Shown in pieces: positions 33,503 through 42,520 of a stretch of 64,000 nucleotides of DNA; position 1 is the first letter of the stretch, and every line of letters starts with the position of its first letter. Source of the DNA: Streptomyces humicola (GTDB taxonomy: Bacteria > Actinomycetota > Actinomycetes > Streptomycetales > Streptomycetaceae); contig NZ_JANFNG010000003.1 of assembly GCF_024436035.1 (NCBI RefSeq), forward strand, positions 186,001-250,000. The letters are read 5' to 3'. The notes under the pieces are model-generated. The model was not told where the DNA came from. It searched no databases and was given only the letters and a program-made list of their open reading frames with translations. The translations under genes were made by a program, and so were the position numbers.

Positions 33503-34357
33503 TCAGATCACGGCCAGGATTGCCGTGGCGTCGTCGTGGCGCTTGCCGCGGGGGTATGCGGTGCACGTGGGGTCCGCCGACTCCGCGGCGCGGACGCGAG
33601 TGATCAGGCCTTGCGGGCCCTCCTTGCGCAGCAGGGCGAACGCGTCCGCCCAGCCGCCCTCGTGGAAGACCTCGACCAGACGGCCCGCCCCGTCCGTCAG
33701 CGCCGCGACCGCCCGCACCGCCCGGCGTGGCGTCGTCCCCGTCACCGCGAGCCGCGCCACCGCAGGGTCCGCCGCCGCGGTGAAGAACGCCCCCTCGACG
33801 CCCACGGCGTTCCGCAGCGCCTCCACCGCGCGCCCGTACGCGGCGCCCGCGGCCTCCCGCTCCGCCGACCCGCGCTCCATCGCCCGCACGGCCGCGCGCA
33901 TGGCCCGCACCTGCTCCGGCATCCGGTCGAGACGGTCGTCGAGCACGGCCCGTACATCCCCACTCTCGCCCTCGATGAGCAACACCGAGTCCGACAGCAC
34001 CAGATGCTCGACCGCCTCCTCGTCCCAGCGCGCGAGGACGACGGTTGACTGCGGCGTATGCGTATGAGAAAGCTCACAGGTTCCGGCGTGGGCTGCGGCG
34101 GTGCGGGCGATCGACTCGGCAAGGCAGTCGGCGAGCGTCAGATCCCGCCGCGAAGCGGACAGTTCGAGCAGCGCACCACCGAGCCGGGCGACGTACCAGG
34201 GCACCCCGTGGACGCAGCCCGTGCCGTCCCGGTGCGGGGTGACCCCGTCCAGCAGGACCAGCGTTCCGCCCTGTCCTGAAGCGGGCAGGGCGACGGCGGC
34301 GAAGTCCTCGTCGGGCCGCTGCGGGCTGCCCGGCTCCGTGGCGGTCTCGATGCGCAT
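33503..34357 (-). CDS. PP2C-like protein
   Basis: A 284-residue protein resembling PPM/PP2C serine/threonine phosphatases: PDEDFAAVALP, LVLLDGVTPH (metal-binding Asp-Gly element), LSDSVLLIE, and the late KRHDDATAILAVI corresponding to the family's D-D-A-T metal site. The middle is helical and divergent. The ATG at 34357 begins MRIETATEPGSPQRPDEDF; the open frame to 34909 is a shadow. Phosphatase activity is likely but the full metal set was not checked. It is divergent from the conservon. Confidence 0.75.
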   Translation of the reverse strand: MRIETATEPGSPQRPDEDFAAVALPASGQGGTLVLLDGVTPHRDGTGCVHGVPWYVARLGGALLELSASRRDLTLADCLAESIARTAAAHAGTCELSHTHTPQSTVVLARWDEEAVEHLVLSDSVLLIEGESGDVRAVLDDRLDRMPEQVRAMRAAVRAMERGSAEREAAGAAYGRAVEALRNAVGVEGAFFTAAADPAVARLAVTGTTPRRAVRAVAALTDGAGRLVEVFHEGGWADAFALLRKEGPQGLITRVRAAESADPTCTAYPRGKRHDDATAILAVI

Positions 34358-34726
34358 GGGGACAGTCTGCCCGAACGGCGTTCGAACGCCGTGGCGCACA
34401 CCTGACCTGTGGCGATCCGCTGCCTCGCCCTCGCGCGCCCAGGCACCCGCGATGTGGGTGGGCATCTTTCCAGGAGGCCGCCGGGAGTTCAAAACCCTGG
34501 CCCATGGAGCCGACCGCCCTGAGCCGCCGCCGAGTTGAAGGCGAACTTCCGCTTGTTGTTCACTCCTTCGGGTGCCTCGGCATGATTGCCTGGCACGCGC
34601 ACAAGCACACAACGCAACGTGAACGCATCGGGGGGAAGCGCCAGGAGCGGCTGCACATCCGCGCTTGGCGCTGGTGCCCAACTGTGATTTGTCGTCACTT
34701 CGGAAGCAGCGGCGGACGAGACAGGA
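34358..34726. other. Divergent intergenic region
   Basis: Contains the promoters of the PP2C-like gene and of the conservon. The overlapping open frames (e.g. from 34504) continue into the conservon in the wrong frame. No repeat, hairpin or small gene was recognised. Confidence 0.4.
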
Positions 34727-37210
34727 ATGCGAGAACCGGTGCGGACAACGCGGACACGACAGCGGCTGCTTGCCGCCCTGCTGATATCCGTGATCGCCGT
34801 GCTCGCGGCCGGTGCCCCGGGCCTCGCCGCGGCCGTCGGAAACCTCTCGGAGTCCCAGCGGCTGCTCCAGCTCGCCCGCCTCAACACCAACGCCATCGCG
34901 CTCTCCCACTCGCTCGCCGACGAGCGCGACGCGATGGCCGCCTTCGTCGCCGGCGGGCGCAGCACCGCCTCCGGGCTCGGGCTCAGCGAGAACGACCGGG
35001 AGCGCGTCGACGGCCAGGCCGCAGACGTCACCCAGGCCGCCGCCTCCCTCGACACCGGCGGCTCCTCGGACCTCGCCGGCGTCGCCGCCACCGTGCGCAG
35101 CTCACTCGGCGGCCTCGAACACCTCCGGCAGACTGCGCTGTCGGGCCCCGGCTCCGCGAAGGACGTCTTCGACTCGTACACCCCGCTGCTGAACGCGCTC
35201 GACGCCGTCAGCGGGGCCCTCGCCCGTGCGCTGCCCTCCCGCGCCGCCTCCCCGGACACCAGCGCGGGCCCCGCGCTCGCCCGCGCCGTCTCGCAGGCCT
35301 CGGCCGAACGCGGACTGCTCGTCGCCGCGCTCACCGCGGGCGGCACCGAGGAGCCGCTGGTGACCGATGCCCAGCAGGCCAGGGTCGGGGAACAGGCGGC
35401 GCTCGCCGAGTTCGCCGCCACCGCCTCGCCGAGCGCGCAGACCCAGTACGCGCAGACGGTCACCGGCAGCGATGTGACCGCCGCCGAGGACTATCTCACC
35501 CGGCTCACCGCCAAGCCCTATCTGACCAGCGCCGACAACACCCTCAAGACCTCCGACGTCGAGGCCGGGCTGTCCGCACGGCTCGACCGCATGCGCGCCG
35601 TCCAGGCCTCTCTCGCCCAGGACGACACCACCAGGCTCAGCGCACTGCGGGGCTCCGACGTCACCGCACTGGAGTTGCGCATCGCGCTCGTCGCCCTGTG
35701 CGCGCTGCTCGCCCTCGGCATCGGCGTCCAGACCGCCCGCGCCGTCACCCGCCCGCTCGCCACGCTGCAGCGCTACGCCCGCGACCCGCAGCCGCCGGTG
35801 CCGTTCACCGGCAGCGACGAGTTCGCCGCCGTCGCCCTCGCCGTCGAACGCCTCGCCCAGGACGCCGCCAGGCTGCGCACCGAGGCCGTCGAACAGGAGG
35901 AGGAGCGGGTACGGCTGGTGGGCGCCCGCAACGCGGCGGCCGGGGAACGGGACGAGCTGCGGCAGCGGCAGGCCGCACTCGTGGCGGAGAAGGACGCGCT
36001 CGCCGAGCGCATCTCGGCTCTGCAGGGCGCCGTCCACACGACCTTCGTCAACCTCTCGCTGCGGACGCTCGCTCTGGTCGAACGCCAACTCGCCCTTATC
36101 GAGGGCCTGGAGGACCGCGAACACGATCCCGAGCAGCTGGCCACCCTCTTCAAGCTCGACCACCTCGCCACCCGGATGCGGCGCAACAGCGAGAGCCTGC
36201 TCGTGCTCGCCGGGGCGGAGACCACCGCGGGCGCGCTCGCCAAGCCGGTCCCGCTGATCGACGTCGTACGCGCCGGCATCTCCGAGATCGACCGCTACGA
36301 GCGGGTGCAGATCTCGTTCCTGCCGCGGGCCCAGCTCGCCGGCTTCGCCGCGGACGACTCCAGTCACCTCGTCGCCGAACTGCTAGAGAACGCCACCGCC
36401 TTCTCCCCGCCGCAGGCCGAAGTACGCGTCTCCGGCTGGCTGCTGGAGAACGGAGAGGTGATGCTCTCCGTCGAGGACGAGGGCATCGGCATCCCCGAGG
36501 CACGGCTCGCCGAACTCAACCAGCTGCTCGGCGAGGCGCACCCGGACGAGTCGGCGGCGACGGCGGGGCTCGGCCTGTACGTGGTGGCCCGGCTGGCGGG
36601 CCGGCACGGCATCCGAGTGCAGCTGCGGGAGCAGAAGCAGGGCGGCGTGGCGGCGGTCGTCGTCATCCCCCGCACCCTCGTCGTCCGCCCGCCGGACGAC
36701 CTCGCGCAGGGTACGGACGGCGCGTCCGCGCTCGTGTCGGCCCCCGTCGCCGCTCCCTTGGCGGCCGGCGTGGACCTGGCCGACCCGCTCGATGTGACAC
36801 CGCAGCCGGTCAGGCAGCCGACCCGCCACGCCGCCGCAGCAGCTGCCGCTGCCGCTGCCGCAGAACCGGACGAGCACGCACGCCCCGAGCACGACGACGC
36901 GCCGGCGCGACCGCGTCACGCACGTCCCGCCGCCGACGACGTCGCGTCAGAGATCGCCGGCGTCACGGGCAAGGGCCTGCCCAAGCGCGTACCACGCACC
37001 AGCGGGCTGAGCGGGGAGCCCGCCGCACGGGAGCAGGCGGGTGCGCCGGTGGACGCCGAGACGCTGCGGCGCCGACTCGGGGGCTTCGCGCGCGGCCTGC
37101 GCGAGGGGCGGCGCGACGCCGAGGCCGAGGCGACCGGCACCATCGAACTGCCGCGTCCCGTAACCGACTTCGACGACCAGGACAGCTCCTCCGAGGAGGC
37201 ACGCGGATGA
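34727..37210 (+). CDS. cvnA: Conservon sensor kinase-like protein CvnA
   Basis: An 827-residue membrane protein. TM1 (about 12-34) and TM2 (about 318-340) flank an extracellular helical domain of the nitrate/nitrite-sensing (NIT) type rich in Ala/Ser. Inside follow a HAMP-like coiled coil (EEERVRLVGARNAAAG...), a dimerisation segment without a classic H-box (LRTLALVERQLALIEGLE), and a HATPase_c domain with ELLENATAFSPP, DEGIGIP and GLGLYVV. The tail is disordered, Ala/Pro/Arg-rich. It heads the four-gene conservon (CvnA-D), a membrane-to-G-protein signalling complex. ATG overlap (ATGA) with cvnB. Start 34727 or GTG 34741, unresolved. Confidence 0.93.
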   Translation: MREPVRTTRTRQRLLAALLISVIAVLAAGAPGLAAAVGNLSESQRLLQLARLNTNAIALSHSLADERDAMAAFVAGGRSTASGLGLSENDRERVDGQAADVTQAAASLDTGGSSDLAGVAATVRSSLGGLEHLRQTALSGPGSAKDVFDSYTPLLNALDAVSGALARALPSRAASPDTSAGPALARAVSQASAERGLLVAALTAGGTEEPLVTDAQQARVGEQAALAEFAATASPSAQTQYAQTVTGSDVTAAEDYLTRLTAKPYLTSADNTLKTSDVEAGLSARLDRMRAVQASLAQDDTTRLSALRGSDVTALELRIALVALCALLALGIGVQTARAVTRPLATLQRYARDPQPPVPFTGSDEFAAVALAVERLAQDAARLRTEAVEQEEERVRLVGARNAAAGERDELRQRQAALVAEKDALAERISALQGAVHTTFVNLSLRTLALVERQLALIEGLEDREHDPEQLATLFKLDHLATRMRRNSESLLVLAGAETTAGALAKPVPLIDVVRAGISEIDRYERVQISFLPRAQLAGFAADDSSHLVAELLENATAFSPPQAEVRVSGWLLENGEVMLSVEDEGIGIPEARLAELNQLLGEAHPDESAATAGLGLYVVARLAGRHGIRVQLREQKQGGVAAVVVIPRTLVVRPPDDLAQGTDGASALVSAPVAAPLAAGVDLADPLDVTPQPVRQPTRHAAAAAAAAAAAEPDEHARPEHDDAPARPRHARPAADDVASEIAGVTGKGLPKRVPRTSGLSGEPAAREQAGAPVDAETLRRRLGGFARGLREGRRDAEAEATGTIELPRPVTDFDDQDSSSEEARG

Positions 37211-37761
37211 ACACGTCGAGTACGGACGACCTGAGTCATGGGGCGCGCAGCCTCCAATGGCTGCTCACCAATCTCGTCGACGAGGTCCCGGGCGTGCGCT
37301 CCGTCGCGGTGATCTCCTCCGACGGACTGCTGCTCAGCTCGTCCGAGGTGTCCGCCCAGGCGGACGGTGCTGATGGTCTGGACGGTGCGGACGACGAACC
37401 GTCACCGTCCGTCCCGGAGCAGTGGACGAGCGCTCCGGTGCGAGGCCTCGCCAGCGCATCCGGCGACCTCGCCACCGTCGTCTCCGGCCTTGCCTCGCTC
37501 ACCGACGGGGCGGCGCGGCTGATGGACGCCGGTTCCGTCAAGCAGTCGGTGGTCGCGATGGAGAACGGCTGCCTGTTCGTGATGGCGATCAGCGACGGGT
37601 CCCTGCTCGGCGTGCACGCCTCACCCGAGTGCGACATGAGCGTCGTCGCCTACCACATGGCGCTCTTCGTGGGCCGGGCCGGACACGTCCTCACCCCGGA
37701 GCTGCGCAGCGAGCTCAGTAAGGCCCGCACGCCGGGCAAGCCGACCGAAAGCGAGCATTGA
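37207..37761 (+). CDS. cvnB: Conservon roadblock protein CvnB
   Basis: A 184-residue roadblock/LC7 protein: SLQWLLTNLVDEVPGVRSVAVISSDGLLLSS, then GLASLTDGAARLMDAG and FVMAISDGSLLGVHASP. An Asp/Gly/Ser insertion (GADGLDGADDEPSPS) is unusual but lies in a loop. Roadblock proteins act as regulators, possibly GTPase-activating, for the small GTPase CvnD. Start overlaps cvnA (ATGA) and stop overlaps cvnC (TGATG), so the operon is translationally coupled. Confidence 0.95.
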   Translation: MNTSSTDDLSHGARSLQWLLTNLVDEVPGVRSVAVISSDGLLLSSSEVSAQADGADGLDGADDEPSPSVPEQWTSAPVRGLASASGDLATVVSGLASLTDGAARLMDAGSVKQSVVAMENGCLFVMAISDGSLLGVHASPECDMSVVAYHMALFVGRAGHVLTPELRSELSKARTPGKPTESEH

Positions 37762-38159
37762 TGCCCGCGCCCTCGCTACCGGTCCGCGGCGCGGACCGCA
37801 AACCCTCCCGCGTACGCCCCTATGCGCTCACCGGCGGCCGCACCCGTTTCGGGCATGTGCTGCTCGTCGAGACGTTCGTGGCGACGATCGACGGCCCGGC
37901 GGAACGGCTCGAACTGACCTCGGGGGGCATCGCCGCAGGCGTGATGCCCGAGTTGAGGGCGATCGTCGAGCTGTGCCGCCGGATGCGTTCCGTCGCCGAG
38001 ATCTCGGCGCTGCTGCGCATTCCGCTCGGCGTCGTCCGCGTATTGCTCAGCGACCTGGCCGACCAAGGAAGGATCCGCGTCTACGGCACCGGCCACGGGC
38101 CCGGACAGCCGGACCGCGCACTGCTGGAAAGGGTGCTCAGTGGACTTCGAAGGCTCTGA
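37761..38159 (+). CDS. cvnC: Conservon DUF742 protein CvnC
   Basis: A 132-residue DUF742 protein: RVRPYALTGGRTRFGH, the helical segment PELRAIVELCRRMRSVAEISALL and a winged-helix-like VVRVLLSDLADQGRIRVY. It is thought to be an adaptor of the CvnA-D membrane complex. ATG at 37761 overlaps the cvnB stop, and its 3' end overlaps cvnD by 20 nt. Confidence 0.95.
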   Translation: MPAPSLPVRGADRKPSRVRPYALTGGRTRFGHVLLVETFVATIDGPAERLELTSGGIAAGVMPELRAIVELCRRMRSVAEISALLRIPLGVVRVLLSDLADQGRIRVYGTGHGPGQPDRALLERVLSGLRRL

Positions 38160-38811
38160 GACGGGTGAGGGGACGGCGCTTCCCGTGGCGGACCCTGCGG
38201 ACCCTGAGGTCGCGGTGCCCGCTGCGGAGGACGGCCTGCAGGAGTGGCAGAAGGACCGCAGTCGCGCCCCGTCCTCCACCAAGATCGTCGTCGCGGGCGG
38301 TTTCGGTGTCGGCAAGACGACCTTCGTCGGATCGGTCTCGGAGATCACCCCGCTGACCACCGAGGCGTTGATGACCCGTGCCAGCGAGGACATCGACGAT
38401 CTCGGCGCGACCCCCGACAAGACCACGACGACGGTCGCCATGGACTTCGGCCGTATCACCCTCGACCAGGACCTGGTCCTCTACCTCTTCGGCACCCCCG
38501 GCCAGCAGCGCTTCTGGTTCATGTGGGACGACCTGGTGCGCGGCGCGATCGGCGGTATCGTCATGGCCGACACGCGCCGCCTCGCGGACTGCTTCCCGGC
38601 GCTCGACTACTTCGAGACGTCCGGGCTGCCGTTCATGGTGGCCGTCAACCACTTCGAGGGATCGCCGGAGTACGGGGAGGAGGACGTGCGCGAGGCGTTG
38701 TCGATACCCGCCGGGATCCCGGTCGTCATCTGCGATGCGCGCCGCCGTGACTCCGTGATCGAGGCGCTGCTGGCCCTGTGCGGCCACGCGCTGGCCTCGC
38801 TCCCCGACTGA
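38140..38811 (+). CDS. cvnD: Conservon GTP-binding protein CvnD
   Basis: A 223-residue Ras-like GTPase (MglA/CvnD class). A disordered acidic N-terminal extension is followed by G1 GGFGVGKTT, the switch region DKTTTTVAMDFG, G3 GTPGQQRFW and G4-like AVNHFEG (NHxE in place of NKxD, as in this family). It switches the conservon between GDP and GTP states under control of CvnB. GTG at 38140 lies inside cvnC. The flavoprotein gene follows 22 nt after the stop and is probably co-transcribed. Confidence 0.95.
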   Translation: MDFEGSETGEGTALPVADPADPEVAVPAAEDGLQEWQKDRSRAPSSTKIVVAGGFGVGKTTFVGSVSEITPLTTEALMTRASEDIDDLGATPDKTTTTVAMDFGRITLDQDLVLYLFGTPGQQRFWFMWDDLVRGAIGGIVMADTRRLADCFPALDYFETSGLPFMVAVNHFEGSPEYGEEDVREALSIPAGIPVVICDARRRDSVIEALLALCGHALASLPD

Positions 38812-38833
38812 ATATCAAGTCCAGAAGGAATCC

Positions 38834-40081
38834 ATGCGCAAGATTCTCATCGTCGGAGCCGGCCAGTCCGGCCTCCAACTCGCCCTCGGCCTGCAGGCGA
38901 ACGGCTACGAGGTCACCTTGATGACCAACCGCACGGCGGACGAGATCCGCGAGGGGCGGGTGATGTCCACCCAGTGCATGTTCACCACCGCCCTGCAGCA
39001 CGAACGAGACCTCGGTCTGAACTTCTGGGAGAGCCAGGCGCCGCGCATTGACGGCCTCGGCGTCTCGGTGGCGGGGCCCCCTGGGCCAGATGCAGCCAGT
39101 CGTCCCATCGACTGGGTGGGGCACCTCGACGGCTACGCCCAGTCCGTCGACCAGCGCGTGAAGATGGCCGGCTGGATGGAGACCTTCGCGCAGCGCGGTG
39201 GGCAACTCGTCATCCACGGCGCGGCCGTCTCGGACCTCGACTACTTCGCGCGCCGCTACGACCTGGTGCTCGTCGCCGCGGGCAAGGGCGAACTCGTCTC
39301 GATGTTCGGCCGGGACGACTCCCGTTCCCCGTACGACAAGCCGCAGCGTGCCCTCGCCGTCTCCTATGTGCACGGACTCGGGCCCCGCCCGGAGCACCCG
39401 GACTTCCACGCCGTGCGGTGCAACCTGGTGCCCGGCGTCGGCGAGATGTTCATCATGCCGTGCCTGACCACCTCCGGGCCCTGCGACATCCTGTTCTGGG
39501 AGGGCATCCCCGGCGGGCCGCTCGACGTCTTCGAGGGTGTGAAGGACCCGCGCGAGCACCTGCGGGTCACCCTGGAGCTGATGAAGCAGTTCCTGCCGTG
39601 GGAGTACGACCGGGCGCGCGACGTCGAACTCACCGATGCGGGCGGCGTTCTGGCCGGACGCTACGCCCCGACCGTGCGCAACCCGATCGGCGAGCTGCCC
39701 TCCGGCGGCCTCGTGCTCGGCGTCGCCGACGTCGTCGTCGCCAACGACCCGATCACCGGACAGGGCTCCAACAACGCGGCGAAGTGCGCCGCTTCGTACC
39801 TGGAGAGCATCGTCTCCCACGGCGACAAGCCCTTCGACCGCGAGTGGATGCAGGCCGCCTTCGACCGGTACTGGGAGTACGCGCAGCACGTCACCAAGTG
39901 GACCAACGCCATGCTCGCGCCGCCGCCGGAGCACGTGCTCCAACTGATCGGCGCGGGCGGCCGGTTCCAGGCCGTGGCCGACCGGTTCGCCAACGCCTTC
40001 GACAATCCGGCCGACTTCGAGGAGTGGTTCTTCGAGCCCGGGCTCGCCCAGGCGTATCTCGCGTCGGTGGCGGCTGGCTGA
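38834..40081 (+). CDS. Styrene/indole-monooxygenase-like flavoprotein (StyA type)
   Basis: A 415-residue FAD-dependent monooxygenase. It opens with the dinucleotide fold ILIVGAGQSGLQLALGL, then the family-typical MTNRTADEIREGRVMSTQ and the late FAD element NDPITGQGSNNAAK. It resembles StyA, which epoxidises styrene or oxidises indole with reduced FAD from a separate reductase; no reductase gene is adjacent. It is placed directly behind cvnD, where other conservons carry a cytochrome P450, suggesting an oxygenase output of the conservon. Substrate unknown. Confidence 0.88.
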   Translation: MRKILIVGAGQSGLQLALGLQANGYEVTLMTNRTADEIREGRVMSTQCMFTTALQHERDLGLNFWESQAPRIDGLGVSVAGPPGPDAASRPIDWVGHLDGYAQSVDQRVKMAGWMETFAQRGGQLVIHGAAVSDLDYFARRYDLVLVAAGKGELVSMFGRDDSRSPYDKPQRALAVSYVHGLGPRPEHPDFHAVRCNLVPGVGEMFIMPCLTTSGPCDILFWEGIPGGPLDVFEGVKDPREHLRVTLELMKQFLPWEYDRARDVELTDAGGVLAGRYAPTVRNPIGELPSGGLVLGVADVVVANDPITGQGSNNAAKCAASYLESIVSHGDKPFDREWMQAAFDRYWEYAQHVTKWTNAMLAPPPEHVLQLIGAGGRFQAVADRFANAFDNPADFEEWFFEPGLAQAYLASVAAG

Positions 40082-40094
40082 GCGTCGGTCCATG

Positions 40095-41327
40095 TCAGTC
40101 CATTGGCAGCGCATACACCGCGTTGCCGTGCTGGACGTAGAGCCGGTCGCCGAGCGAGGCGGTGCGTATGGTGCCGGCTGCGCGGTGCGCGGGACGGAAG
40201 GTCCAGGCGATGCGGCGGCTGGTGGTGTCGAAGACGGCGAGCGGGGTGCGGTCGTCGGTGGTGATCGCGTAAAGGCGGTCGCGGTAGGCGATCGGGGCGT
40301 CGGCGGCGAGCAGGGCGGGGCCCGACGCCGGGCGGCGCCACAGCACAGTGCCCGAGAGGGCGTCGAGCGCCGTCAGTCCGGACGCGCGTCCGACGGCGTA
40401 GGCGACGCCTCCGAGGAGCGCGGGATCGCCGTAACGTTCCGGTGGCGTGCTCCACGCGACGCGGCCGCTCGCCAGCTCGACGGCGGTGACCGCGTCTCCC
40501 GCCACATAGGCGCGCACCTCGTCGACGACGGGGCGGCCGTAACCGGCGCCCGGCAGCCGGACCAGCCACTGCCGGGCGCCGGTGCGCGTGTCGTACGCGG
40601 CGAGTGAGGCCCCGTCACAGACGACGAGCCGGGCCCGGTCGAGCACGGCCAGCGGCGCGGCCCCCGCTCCGGGGCCCGGCGCGCGCCAGCGCTCCCTGCG
40701 GGTCGCGAGGGCGTACGCCAGCACCAGCGGCTCGCCGTCGGCGGTCGTCGCGGCGACGTAGAGCGAGGTGTCGTCGGAGGCGAGCAACGCGCCGGGCGGA
40801 AAGTGCAGCGACGGCGGGGCGGCGAGCGTCCAGCAGGTGCGGCCGTGCCCCGACGGGTCGACGGCTTGGGGTGTCCGGCTGTGGCCGGCGGCGCGGGCGA
40901 GGCCGGCGACGAGCCCGTCGCCGGTGGGGAGCGCGGCGCCCTCGGCCAGCACGTTCCTCGCCGTCGTCCAGCGGTGGTGCCCGCTGCCGGCGTCGAGGCC
41001 GATGAGCCCGTCGACCCCCTTGACCACGACGAGCGATTCGCTGACGGGGACGGGCGGTGCGCCGGTCAGCCGCGCCTTGTCGTACGTCCACAACGGCTTG
41101 GGCGCGATGCCGGGCGCGCGCGTCGTGGTGGGCAGGATCGTGGACGGCACCGAGGGATTGACGGCGACGCTCTGGGCGGCGGGGCCGCTGCCGCGGACGA
41201 GCGAGGAGACGACACCGGCGGTCGCCGCCGCGCTCACCCCGCCGATCGCCGCGACGACGAGCACGCGGCGGGACGGGACGCTCTCGTGCGAGCCGGAGCC
41301 TGAGCCATCGGGCCGATGCGGATCCAT
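40095..41327 (-). CDS. PQQ-binding-like beta-propeller protein
   Basis: A 410-residue exported or membrane-anchored protein. Near the start, SRRVLVVAAIGGVSAAATAG combines twin-Arg with a hydrophobic stretch (Tat signal or anchor). The rest is a WD/PQQ-like propeller: repeated blades end in GxxRW (SGHHRW, TRRERW, TGARQW) or similar (SGRVAW, SGTVLW, SRRIAW). No PQQ-dehydrogenase catalytic residues are evident, so it is probably a structural or binding propeller. ATG at 41327 with GGGGG upstream; an upstream in-frame ATG lacks support. Convergent with the flavoprotein gene. Confidence 0.88.
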   Translation of the reverse strand: MDPHRPDGSGSGSHESVPSRRVLVVAAIGGVSAAATAGVVSSLVRGSGPAAQSVAVNPSVPSTILPTTTRAPGIAPKPLWTYDKARLTGAPPVPVSESLVVVKGVDGLIGLDAGSGHHRWTTARNVLAEGAALPTGDGLVAGLARAAGHSRTPQAVDPSGHGRTCWTLAAPPSLHFPPGALLASDDTSLYVAATTADGEPLVLAYALATRRERWRAPGPGAGAAPLAVLDRARLVVCDGASLAAYDTRTGARQWLVRLPGAGYGRPVVDEVRAYVAGDAVTAVELASGRVAWSTPPERYGDPALLGGVAYAVGRASGLTALDALSGTVLWRRPASGPALLAADAPIAYRDRLYAITTDDRTPLAVFDTTSRRIAWTFRPAHRAAGTIRTASLGDRLYVQHGNAVYALPMD

Positions 41328-41387
41328 GGCGCCCCCAACCGTGTCCGTCCACAGCAAGTACAGTTTATCGGTTTATGGCCAACTGTC

Positions 41388-41648
41388 CTATGTGCGACGG
41401 TGGTTGCGTCCCCATGGCCACCGCATCCGGGGCGGCCGGCCCTCCGCGTCGTACGCGTACCGCCAGCGCGAGCGGCGTGGCCTCGCCGCCGGGGCGAGCC
41501 GGTAGACGTGCACGAGACCGGGCGCGCCGCCCTCGCCGGGCACGGGGACGGTGTACACCTTCGGCGGCTTGCCGGTGGCGCCCACCAGCACCGCCATCAC
41601 CCGTCCGTCCAGCGGCCCGCCGGTGAACTCGCACTCCTCGCTGCGCAC
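41388..41648 (-). CDS. Conserved hypothetical protein, 86 aa
   Basis: A small basic protein with a beta-rich N-terminal half (ECEFTGGPLDGRVMAVLVG...KVYTVPVP) and an Arg/Trp-rich tail (WRYAYDAEGRPPRMRW). It starts with GTG at 41648 with only a weak ribosome site. It shares the strand and a 15-nt gap with the TetR gene upstream (41664), suggesting one transcript. Its layout, with GGPLDG and YAYDAEG, resembles small hypothetical proteins often seen in streptomycetes. No function can be assigned. Confidence 0.65.
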   Translation of the reverse strand: MRSEECEFTGGPLDGRVMAVLVGATGKPPKVYTVPVPGEGGAPGLVHVYRLAPAARPRRSRWRYAYDAEGRPPRMRWPWGRNHRRT

Positions 41649-41663
41649 ACCACCAGGATCGCA

Positions 41664-42404
41664 TCACGCCAGCAGCCGCCGGGCCAGCACGCCCGCACCG
41701 CAGTCCGCGCGCTCCTGGGCGAGCAGCGCGGCGGCGACCTGGGCCGTCTGGCGGTCGCTCGCCGCCGCGGCGGCGAGAATCCCCACGAAGTGGTCGACCA
41801 GCCAGTCGCGCAGCTCGTCGGCGGGCGGCCGGCGCCCCTCGTCCAGCCACGTCAGGGACACCGCCTCGACCGCCGCGATCCACGACCGCACCGCCATCCG
41901 CAGCCGCAGGCCCGGCGCCTCCACCTGGAGGTGGACGAAGACCTGTTCCGCCGCGCCCCTGCGCACCCCGTCGATGATCGCGGTGGTCCGGCTGGTCTCG
42001 GTGACGCAGCCGCCCCGCACCAGCGCCGAGAACCCCGCGTCGTGCCCGGCGACGAAGGCGAGATAGCGGTCGAGCACATTGGCGAGCCGCTGCGTTGGCG
42101 TGCCCTCGGGCGGCTCGACGAAGCAGGCCGTCAGCTCCTCGGCGGCACTGCGCAGCGCCGCCTCGTAGATCTGCTGCTTGCCGCCGGGGAAGTAGCGGTA
42201 GACCAGCGGCCGCGAGGCGCCTGCGGCCGCCGCGATGTCGTCGATCGAGATGTGCTCGGGGCTGCGGTGGCTGAACAGCTCCAGTGCGGTGGAGAGCAGT
42301 TGCCGGCGCCTCTCCTCCACCGGCAGCCTCCGGTACGCCGTCGCTCTTCGCTGGTCACCGCCCACGCCGGGCAGCGTATAGGCCCCGCTCGTCTCCTGTG
42401 CCAT
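41664..42404 (-). CDS. TetR/AcrR family regulator
   Basis: A 246-residue regulator. The HTH region is EERRRQLLSTALELFSHRS followed by ISIDDIAAAAGASRPLVYRYF with a GGKQQIYEAAL helix; the C-terminal ligand domain is all-helical (ELTACFVEPPEGTPTQRLANV...). ATG at 42404 after GGAGAAG; the open frame to 42548 is not supported. It lies downstream of the AurF-like gene on the same strand, so it likely controls the diiron cluster, perhaps in response to fatty or aromatic ligands. Confidence 0.92.
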   Translation of the reverse strand: MAQETSGAYTLPGVGGDQRRATAYRRLPVEERRRQLLSTALELFSHRSPEHISIDDIAAAAGASRPLVYRYFPGGKQQIYEAALRSAAEELTACFVEPPEGTPTQRLANVLDRYLAFVAGHDAGFSALVRGGCVTETSRTTAIIDGVRRGAAEQVFVHLQVEAPGLRLRMAVRSWIAAVEAVSLTWLDEGRRPPADELRDWLVDHFVGILAAAAASDRQTAQVAAALLAQERADCGAGVLARRLLA

Positions 42405-42520
42405 CGTTCGCTTCTCCGCCCGCTCCCGCGCTCCGCGGACGGCCTCGTCCCTCGTCCTTCGGCCGGCCTCCCCCTGCTTCCCGGGGGGACCCCCGCCGCT
42501 TGCTCGCGTGCGTCGCTCCG

